This document shows positions 1 to 5,125 of a stretch of DNA of 5,125 nt, piece by piece. This stretch comes from Pseudomonadota bacterium. Its GTDB lineage: Bacteria; Pseudomonadota; Alphaproteobacteria; Acetobacterales; Acetobacteraceae. Position 1 is the stretch's first letter; every line of letters starts with the position of its first letter. The stretch lies in contig JAJZVS010000266.1 in assembly GCA_021845555.1 (NCBI GenBank), positions 1 to 5,125 of the forward strand. Direction: 5' to 3'. The notes beneath the pieces were generated by a model. That model was not told the origin of the DNA and made no database searches. It saw only the letters and a program-made list of their open reading frames with translations. Made by a program: the position numbers and the translations under genes.

Positions 1-25
1 TAGCCAGAGGGGAGCGTCCATCGTC

Positions 26-1264
26 ATGACTGTCAGCCGCCGCGCCTTGCTTGCCGGAGCCGCCGCCGCCACCGGCGCCGCCGCGCTTCCCGCCCCCGCG
101 ATCGCCAAATCGCGGCCGATCAAGATCGGTCTGCTTGCCGACAAGACCGGCCCGCTCGCCGAGGGCGGCATCCAGATGCAGCAGGGCATCACATCATATC
201 TGAAATCCAAGAATTTTATTCTGGCCGGCTATAAGGTTGATCTCATCCTCGCCGATACCGCGAGTAGCCCGGCGCAGGCCAAGACCCGGGCGCAGGAACT
301 GGTCGAGCGCGACCATGTGGATTTCATCGTCGGCCCGCTGGCCGCGTTCGAGATGTTCGCCATCAACGCCTATGTCGCGCAGCACAAGGTGCCGACGCTG
401 TGCCTCGCCGGCGCCGACAACCTGACGCAGCGCGCGCCCAATCCGTACTTGGTGCGCGACTCGGCAACCTCATCGCAGGCGATGCATGTGATGGCCGACT
501 ACGCCCACAAGAAGATGGGCCTCAAGCGGGTCATCACCATCGATTCCGATTTCGCCTTCGGCTATGAGCAGGAGGGCGGGTTCCAGCAGGTGTTCCAGGA
601 TCGCGGCGGCTGCGTCGTGAAGAAATTGTGGTCGCCGCTCGGCACGCTCGATTTCACCCCGTACCTGGCGCAGATCCGCGATTGCGACGGCGTCTGCCAG
701 GGCTATGCCGGCGCGGCGCCGGTGCAGTTCATGAAGCAATACGCCGCGTTCGGCCTGAAGCTGCCGGTCTGCGGCGGCGAAACCGCGGGCGATGACGCGC
801 TGCTGCCGCATTTCGGCGACAGTGCGGTCGGCATGGTCAGCGCCTGCCCCTACACGATCGGGTTCCCAGGCGATGCCAACAAGACGTTCAAGAGCCTGAT
901 GAAGAAGTATTTCGATGCCGTCCCGGGATTCTACGCCGCCGGGATGTATATCGATGGCATGGTGATCGAGGCCGCGCTCAAGGCGCTGCACGGCGACGTG
1001 TCTAGTCCGGAACGGACGGTCCGGATGCTGCGCGCTGTGAAGCTCGAGGATACGCCACGCGGGCCGCTCAGCTTCGATCATCTCGGCAACGCGGTCGGTA
1101 ACATCTACGTCCGCAGGATCGAGAAAGCCGGCGGCAAGCTCACCAACGTGACCCTCGAGACCTACAACAACATCGGTCAGTTCTGGCCCTACGCCGAGGC
1201 CACCTATCTCAAGCAGCCGGCCTATTCGCGCGCCTGGCCGCCGGTGACGGCCTGCAAGTCCTGA
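26..1264 (+). CDS. Periplasmic substrate-binding protein of a HAAT/LivK-type ABC importer
   Basis: The 412-residue product is a type I periplasmic binding protein (Peripla_BP_6 / LivK-LivJ class) that should capture a ligand in the periplasm and hand it to the LivH-LivM channel. The N-terminus has the twin-arginine-like motif SRRALLAG (residues 4-11), an alanine-rich hydrophobic stretch and a likely cleavage site after APAIA (residue 27), leaving about 385 mature residues. Family landmarks are KIGLLADKTGPLA (33-45), the stretch LILADTASSPAQAKTRAQEL (73-92), DFIVGPLAA (99-107) and the hinge-side segment around LDFTPYLAQI (208-217). The mature part has seven cysteines (126, 196, 220, 224, 249, 274, 410), unusually many. 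A GAGGGGAG stretch at 7-14 is a usable but somewhat distant ribosome binding site. The gene is first in the operon and is separated from livH by a hairpin. The general look (TGPLA, LVERD, FTPYL) recalls aromatic-acid binders more than leucine binders; this is inference and the substrate is not assigned. Confidence 0.92.
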   Translation: MTVSRRALLAGAAAATGAAALPAPAIAKSRPIKIGLLADKTGPLAEGGIQMQQGITSYLKSKNFILAGYKVDLILADTASSPAQAKTRAQELVERDHVDFIVGPLAAFEMFAINAYVAQHKVPTLCLAGADNLTQRAPNPYLVRDSATSSQAMHVMADYAHKKMGLKRVITIDSDFAFGYEQEGGFQQVFQDRGGCVVKKLWSPLGTLDFTPYLAQIRDCDGVCQGYAGAAPVQFMKQYAAFGLKLPVCGGETAGDDALLPHFGDSAVGMVSACPYTIGFPGDANKTFKSLMKKYFDAVPGFYAAGMYIDGMVIEAALKALHGDVSSPERTVRMLRAVKLEDTPRGPLSFDHLGNAVGNIYVRRIEKAGGKLTNVTLETYNNIGQFWPYAEATYLKQPAYSRAWPPVTACKS

Positions 1265-1286
1265 TCGCGCCGACCAGGGCCGCGAT

Positions 1287-1334
1287 GCGTGGCGGCGCCG
1301 TATCACCCCAAGGGGTGGGATGGCGCCGCTTCGC
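1287..1334 (+). other. Long near-perfect hairpin between the binding-protein gene and livH
   Basis: The gap after the binding-protein stop codon contains an inverted repeat centred on 1310/1311. GCGGCGCC (1292-1299) pairs exactly with GGCGCCGC (1322-1329), and CACCC (1304-1308) pairs with GGGTG (1313-1317) around a CAAG loop. The four bases between these arms pair apart from one A-G mismatch, counting G-T wobbles. The stem extends outward through GCG (1287-1289) and CGC (1332-1334) after a G-T wobble and one T-T mismatch. No T-run follows, so it does not look like a simple intrinsic terminator. In comparable transport operons such as malE-malF, an intercistronic hairpin stabilises the binding-protein message and keeps permease expression lower; the same role here is inferred. 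The stem also encloses the alternative livH start at 1320. Confidence 0.6.
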
Positions 1335-1355
1335 GCGATAACGCCGGGGGTGAGC

Positions 1356-2213
1356 ATGTGGACCATACTGGCGATCAACAGCGTCACCTTCGGCGGCCTG
1401 CTGTTTCTGCTGTCGGCCGGGTTTTCGCTGATCTTCGGACTGATGCGCGTGCCGAACCTGACCCATGGCTCGATGTTCATGCTGGGCGGCTATATCGGCA
1501 GCACCGCGATCGTAACGTGGCACCTGCCGTTCTGGCTGGCCGCGGCGCTGGCGGCGGCGGCGGTCGCCGTCTTCGGCGGGGTCGTGGAGCGACTGCTGCT
1601 GCGCCGGCTGGCCGGTTCGGTGCTGGCGCAGGTTCTGGTGACGCTCGGGATCGCTTTCATGGTTTCCGATTTCTGCCTTATGGTGTGGGGGGGCGATCCG
1701 ATCTCCATCGACACGCCATCGGCGCTCTCAGGCGGCACGCGCACGCTCGGCGTGTATTTCCCCACCTACCGGATCGCCATCATCCTGATCGCGGTCGTGA
1801 TCGCAGCGCTGCTCTGGGCCTTGCTCGAACGCACGCGGCTCGGCGCGATGATCCGCGCCGGGGTCGATGATCCCGAGATGGCGCGCGTGGTTGGCATCCG
1901 GGTGTCGCGGCTGTTCACCGTCGTGTTCTGCCTCGGCGCCGCGCTCGCGGGGTTCGGCGGAATCATGGGCGCGCCGATCCTGTCAGTCTATCCGGGACTG
2001 GATTTCGCCATGCTGCCGCTCGCGCTGGTGGTGGTGATCCTGGGCGGCACCGGCAGCCTGATCGGTTCCCTGGTGGGCAGCATCGTGATTGGTTTCATCT
2101 ACAATTTCGGCCTGGTGCTGCTACCGCAACTGGCCTATTTTATCCTGTTCCTGCCGATGGTCGTGGTGCTGGTGCTGCGTCCGCAAGGCCTGTTCGGCAG
2201 GGCGGCGCCATGA
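1356..2213 (+). CDS. livH: LivH-type inner-membrane permease of the HAAT ABC importer
   Basis: One of the two membrane subunits that form the transport channel for the ligand brought by the binding protein. The product is a very hydrophobic chain of 285 residues with about eight membrane segments. The N-terminal family signature is clear: a first helix (FGGLLFLLSAGFSLIFGLM) followed by RVPNLTHGSMFMLGGYIG (31-48). The cytoplasmic coupling loop, about residues 158-184 (ERTRLGAMIRAGVDDPEMAR onward), should contact the ATPase subunits. The late motif VVVILGGTGSLIGSLVGSI and the ending LRPQGLFG are also typical. I chose ATG 1356, preceded by GGGGG (1346-1350), because family members begin directly with the first helix. 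An in-frame ATG at 1320 would add 12 residues, but it and its AGGGG lie inside the upstream hairpin; GTG 1350 is also possible. The stop codon overlaps the livM start as ATGA. Length is close to E. coli LivH. The symbol is given by family and position. Confidence 0.94.
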   Translation: MWTILAINSVTFGGLLFLLSAGFSLIFGLMRVPNLTHGSMFMLGGYIGSTAIVTWHLPFWLAAALAAAAVAVFGGVVERLLLRRLAGSVLAQVLVTLGIAFMVSDFCLMVWGGDPISIDTPSALSGGTRTLGVYFPTYRIAIILIAVVIAALLWALLERTRLGAMIRAGVDDPEMARVVGIRVSRLFTVVFCLGAALAGFGGIMGAPILSVYPGLDFAMLPLALVVVILGGTGSLIGSLVGSIVIGFIYNFGLVLLPQLAYFILFLPMVVVLVLRPQGLFGRAAP

Positions 2214-3186
2214 ACGCGCGCCAGGGGGCGTTCCAGGGGGCGTTCCGGGGGACGTTTGCTGTCGCGCTGCTGCTGGTGGCGAGCGTTCCGCTGTGGGTCC
2301 CGGGCAGCTACTATATCAGCGTCGCCAGCGAGGTCCTGATCTACGCGATCTTCACCCTCTCGGTCGATCTGCTGATCGGGTACGCGGGCCTCGTCTCGCT
2401 CGGGCATGGGGGGTTGTTCAGCCTGGCCGCCTATACGGTCGCGGTGTGCCTGGGCGCAGGATTCGGCCATTTCTCGGCGATCCTGCTCGCAATCGCCATC
2501 ACGCTTGCCGGCACGGCGGTGTTCGCCGCGCTCAGTCTGCGCACCACCGGCGTGGGCTTCATCATGATAACGCTCGCGCTCGGCCAGATCATGTGGGGCC
2601 TTGCCTATCGCTGGGTCGGCCTGACCGGCGGCGATAACGGCATCTCGGTCGCAAGCCGCCCGGCACCGTTCGGCGTCACGCTGGCCACGCCGGCGCATTT
2701 CTATGACGCGACGCTGATCGTGTTCGCGCTGTGCCTGTTCGCCTACTGGATGTTCGTCAATTCCGCGTTTGGCGCCAGCCTCAAGGGCACGCGCGATCAG
2801 CCGCGACGCATGAGCGCGCTCGGCTATGATGTCTGGCTGATCCGCTTCTGCGCCTTCATGTTCTCAGGGTTTCTGGCCGCCGTCGCCGGCATCCTGTTCG
2901 CCTACCGCGCCGAGTTCATCAGCCCGCCCACGGCCGCGCTGACCGCCTCGGCCGAGCCGGTGCTGATGGCGATTTCCGGCGGTTCGGGCACCATATTGGG
3001 CCCGGTGGTGGGCGCCCTGCTGGTGGAAATCGTCAAGAACGTCGCCAGTGCCTATATCTCGCGCTGGAACATGATGCTGGGCGCGATCTTCGTGCTGATC
3101 GTCATGTTCATGCCCGAGGGGCTGGTGCCGGGGACCGCGCGGCTGGTCCGTCGCCTGCGCGCGCGGCGTTCCAAGGCGCCGGCCAC

Positions 3187-3190
<4 letters not shown>
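2210..3190 (+). CDS. livM: LivM-type inner-membrane permease of the HAAT ABC importer
   Basis: The second channel subunit, partner of LivH. The product has 326 residues, shorter than E. coli LivM but usual for the proteobacterial family. Recognisable parts in order are the signature GYAGLVSLGHGG (57-68), the cytoplasmic coupling loop starting at NSAFGASLKGTRDQPRRMSA (184-203) and running through LGYDVWLIRF, the late segment ISGGSGTILGPVVGALL (from 255), and MPEGL (301-305) before a basic cytoplasmic tail (RLVRRLRARRSK). The start ATG overlaps the livH stop by 4 bases; a weak AGGG (2199-2202) lies 7 bases upstream. The first codons contain three tandem copies of a 12-base unit, giving QGAF-QGAF-RGTF at residues 5-16 ahead of the first helix. 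This is probably a tolerated lineage-specific expansion. The gene ends in an ATGA overlap with livG, which argues for translational coupling. Confidence 0.95.
2221..2256 (+). repeat. Three tandem copies of a 12-base unit at the 5' end of livM
   Basis: CCAGGGGGCGTT occurs twice in perfect succession (2221-2232 and 2233-2244) and is followed by a third copy with two changes, CCGGGGGACGTT (2245-2256). The unit is a multiple of three, so the frame is kept; it encodes the tetrapeptides QGAF, QGAF and RGTF in the short cytoplasmic leader of LivM. The identity of the first two copies points to recent slippage duplication. Confidence 0.9.
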
Positions 3191-3913
<723 letters not shown>

Positions 3914-3924
<11 letters not shown>

Positions 3925-4636
3925 GGCGCTCGCGCTCAGCGGCATTGACGCTTACTATGGCGACAGCCACGTCCTGCACGACGTGACCTGGAGCCTTGGC
4001 GAGGCGCGGCTTCTGGGCCTGCTCGGGCGCAACGGGGCCGGCAAGACCACCTGCATGAATGTGACGATGGGCGTTGCGCGCCCGCGGCGGGGCGCCGTGA
4101 CGTTGTTCGGGCAGAACATCGCCGGGCGCGCGCCGGAGGACATCGCCGCGCGCGGGATCGCGCTGGTGCCGCAGGGACGGCGCGTGTTCCGCAGCCTCTC
4201 GGTGCATGAGAACCTGCTGGTGGCGGCGCGCAAGCCGGAGGCCGGCGGCAAGCACGCACCCTGGGGGTTCCAGACCGTCTATGCCGCCTTCCCGCGCCTG
4301 AAGGAGCGACGGCATCACCTGGCCGGCCACCTCTCGGGCGGGGAGCAACAGATGCTCGCGATCGGCCGCGCCCTGATGGCCAACCCGCGCGTGCTGCTGA
4401 TGGACGAGCCGTCGGAGGGCCTGGCGCCGCGGATCGTTGCCGAGGTCATGGCCACCATCCGGCGGTTGAAGGAGCAGGGCCTCAGCATCGTTCTGGTAGA
4501 GCAGAATGCGAAGCTGGTGTTCGACATCGCCGATGACATCGTGATCCTGAACAGCGGCCAGGTGGCGGTGGCGGGCACGGCGGCCGGGTTGCGCGACAGC
4601 GGCATCGATCTGCACCAGTATCTCGGGATTTACTGA
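3914..4636 (+). CDS. livF: LivF-type ATP-binding subunit of the HAAT ABC importer
   Basis: The second cytoplasmic ATPase, partner of LivG. Read from TTG 3914 it has 240 residues and begins MANEALALSGIDAYYGDSHV, the normal LivF N-terminus. Motifs are Walker A GRNGAGKT (38-45), VPQGRRVF with Q-loop Gln87 (many LivF proteins have Glu here), signature LSGGEQQ (140-146), Walker B VLLMDEP (160-166) with catalytic Glu165, and VEQNA (195-199). Gln197 sits where other ABC ATPases have the switch histidine; this is usual for LivF and not a defect. The C-terminus (GIDLHQYLGIY) is family-like. The gene overlaps livG by 11 bases. The start rests on the AAGGAG site and on family length; a longer frame from ATG 3848 is open but its extra N-terminus is just livG read in another frame. 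It is the last gene of the operon; what follows is degraded sequence. Confidence 0.96.
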
Positions 4637-4649
4637 TCCGGTCGGTTTC

Positions 4650-4669
4650 GGGGCTGCGCCATCAGCCCC
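4650..4669 (+). terminator. Weak candidate terminator hairpin after livF
   Basis: GGGGCTG (4650-4656) and CAGCCCC (4663-4669) form a 7-bp G+C-rich stem with a six-base loop, 13 bases past the livF stop. No T-run follows, so it is not a canonical intrinsic terminator, and it overlaps the start of the transposase remnant, where the pairing may be accidental. It is listed because no better terminator for the operon is visible. Confidence 0.25.
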
Positions 4670-4855
4670 AGCAATCCGGCCGTCAAATGCCAGCTGGACC
4701 AGGCGACGGCGTTTGTGGCGGTCCTGATGGAACGGCTGCTCGCGGCGAAGATACCTGGCGCCGCGCTGCGCTGAGCCGGTCGCAGCTTGCGCCTCGCCGA
4801 CGACACCTGTGTCAGCGAACCCGCCGGCATGGGCACCGACGGGCGCGTTCATGGC
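4658..4855 (+). pseudogene. Internal fragment of a decayed IS4-family transposase
   Basis: Reading the frame that begins directly after the livF stop gives two protein-like stretches split by a TGA at 4772-4774. The first is SNPAVKCQLDQATAFVAVLM followed by ERLLAAKIPGAALR; the second is AGRSLRLADDTCVSEP, then AGM, then GTDGRVHG. The second resembles the IS4-type transposase segment LRLVDxTxxxxPGxxGTDWRxH, which holds the first catalytic Asp of the DDE triad (here the Asp codon at 4799-4801). The first resembles the preceding 'ALLKRL...FLAxLVERLL' segment. Signs of decay are the internal stop, Gly replacing the conserved Trp (GGG for TGG at 4841-4843), no start codon, and loss of the N-terminal part and of everything after RVHG including the other catalytic residues. 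Most third positions are G or C, as in real genes. No terminal inverted repeats or target duplication were seen. The family is recalled from memory, not searched. Confidence 0.6.
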
Positions 4856-5006
4856 GCGAGACATCGGGCCCCCGTCTTTCGCCGACAGAGCGCCGGGCGG
4901 TAGTCTGTGCCTGGTCATCGAGCGCAGGCGGCGATCGGGCGAGGTCTCCCCCGAACCCACCGGCGGCCGACCGCGACACCACATGACGCCCCCGGAAGCG
5001 GGCAAC

Positions 5007-5014
5007 AGGAAGGA
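5007..5014 (+). promoter_or_regulatory. Ribosome binding site of the downstream gene
   Basis: AGGAAGGA ends 4 bases before ATG 5019, giving a strong Shine-Dalgarno match. It favours this start over the in-frame ATG at 4983, 12 codons upstream, which has only GACACCAC before it. Confidence 0.75.
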
Positions 5015-5018
5015 CGGC

Positions 5019-5125
5019 ATGGACGCCACCGAACTCCGCGCGCTGCAAGCGCCCATCAAGCAGCGCTACCGCGACGATCCCGCGACCGCCCGCGTCGCCG
5101 CCCGCGCGGAGGCGCGGCTCGACCC
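5019..5125 (+). CDS. N-terminus of a probable OsmC-family protein (cut by the window end)
   Basis: Only 35 complete codons are present. They begin MDATELRALQAPIKQRYRDD and continue PATARVAARAEARLD. The pattern ELRALQAP-(L/I)-K-x-RYR-DDP followed by an alternating strand resembles the N-terminus of one branch of OsmC/Ohr-like proteins, cytoplasmic thiol-dependent peroxidases for organic hydroperoxides. The catalytic cysteines of that family lie beyond the window, so neither activity nor integrity can be judged. The start is supported by AGGAAGGA at 5007-5014. The frame remains open upstream to at least 4851 with an in-frame ATG at 4983, but the extra residues are low-complexity and probably not translated. 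The gene is separated from livF by 382 bases and a transposase remnant, so it is most likely a separate transcription unit. The family call comes from memory of short sequence and is moderate. Confidence 0.7.
   Translation, partial: MDATELRALQAPIKQRYRDDPATARVAARAEARLD

Larger units (their letters stand above)
4637..5018. other. Gap of about 380 bases between livF and the next gene, without an intact gene
   Basis: The first half contains a recognisable but broken transposase piece (about 4658-4855, described separately). For 4856-5018 I find no convincing coding sequence, RNA gene or clear sigma-70 promoter. Short pairing arms TCGGG (4935-4939) and CCCGA (4950-4954) could form a weak hairpin. 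The frame of the downstream gene stays open upstream through ATG 4851, but those codons look like chance translation. A promoter for the downstream gene is expected here but not identified. Confidence 0.6.

Noticed and set aside
1320..1355. ATG 1320 as the start of livH
   Set aside because: AGGGG at 1311-1315 is a possible binding site, but both lie within the hairpin and the extra 12 residues precede the usual family N-terminus. Kept as an alternative, not excluded.
470..1480. A 336-codon minus-strand frame opposite the binding-protein gene and the start of livH
   Set aside because: It spans two genuine genes and their gap, its composition is that of a reversed codon pattern, and it has no recognisable motif.
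1289..1870. A 193-codon plus-strand frame overlapping livH in another phase
   Set aside because: It is Arg/Gly/Ala-rich without membrane or domain signatures, whereas the livH phase gives conserved permease motifs over the same bases.
2089..2637. A 182-codon plus-strand frame across the livH-livM junction
   Set aside because: Out of phase with two convincing permease genes, and low-complexity Arg/Gly/Cys-rich.
4121..4200. Glu-to-Gln change in the LivF Q-loop region (VPQGR) and Gln in place of the switch His (VEQN) as possible inactivation
   Set aside because: Gln at the Q-loop is the general ABC residue, and VEQN is usual in LivF proteins, so neither indicates a defect.
4687..4986. A 99-codon plus-strand frame in the gap after livF
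   Set aside because: The product is Arg/Pro/Ser-rich with no family look. The neighbouring phase over the same bases gives the transposase-like reading, so this is a shadow.

Overview
The window holds one complete five-gene operon for an ABC importer of the branched-chain amino acid / HAAT class, followed by a short degraded region and the first codons of another gene. All genes are on the + strand. The DNA is very rich in G+C (roughly two thirds, with most third codon positions G or C). Together with the protein style this suggests an alphaproteobacterium, perhaps a rhizobial or acetobacterial lineage. That placement is an inference; the window contains no marker gene.

Layout: a periplasmic substrate-binding protein with a twin-arginine-type signal peptide (26-1264); a 91-base gap that folds into a long near-perfect hairpin (about 1287-1334); permease livH (1356-2213); permease livM (2210-3190); ATPase livG (3187-3924); ATPase livF (3914-4636, read from a TTG start). 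From livH to livF the genes overlap by 4, 4 and 11 bases, so they are surely co-transcribed and probably translationally coupled. The binding protein should capture a small carboxylated ligand in the periplasm and deliver it to the LivH-LivM channel, which is driven by LivG and LivF. The ligand cannot be fixed from sequence. The binding protein looks more like members of the family that bind aromatic acids than like the E. coli leucine-binding proteins, but no catabolic gene is in view to support this.

Downstream of livF (4637-5018) there is no intact gene. Part of it, about 4658-4855, reads as an internal piece of an IS4-type transposase broken by a stop codon and lacking both ends. The last 107 bases begin a gene with a strong ribosome binding site, probably an OsmC-family protein, cut off by the window edge.

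I see no evidence of a previously undescribed system. The points most worth a second look are the intercistronic hairpin after the binding-protein gene, the decayed transposase, the 12-base triplicate repeat at the start of livM, and the TTG start of livF.
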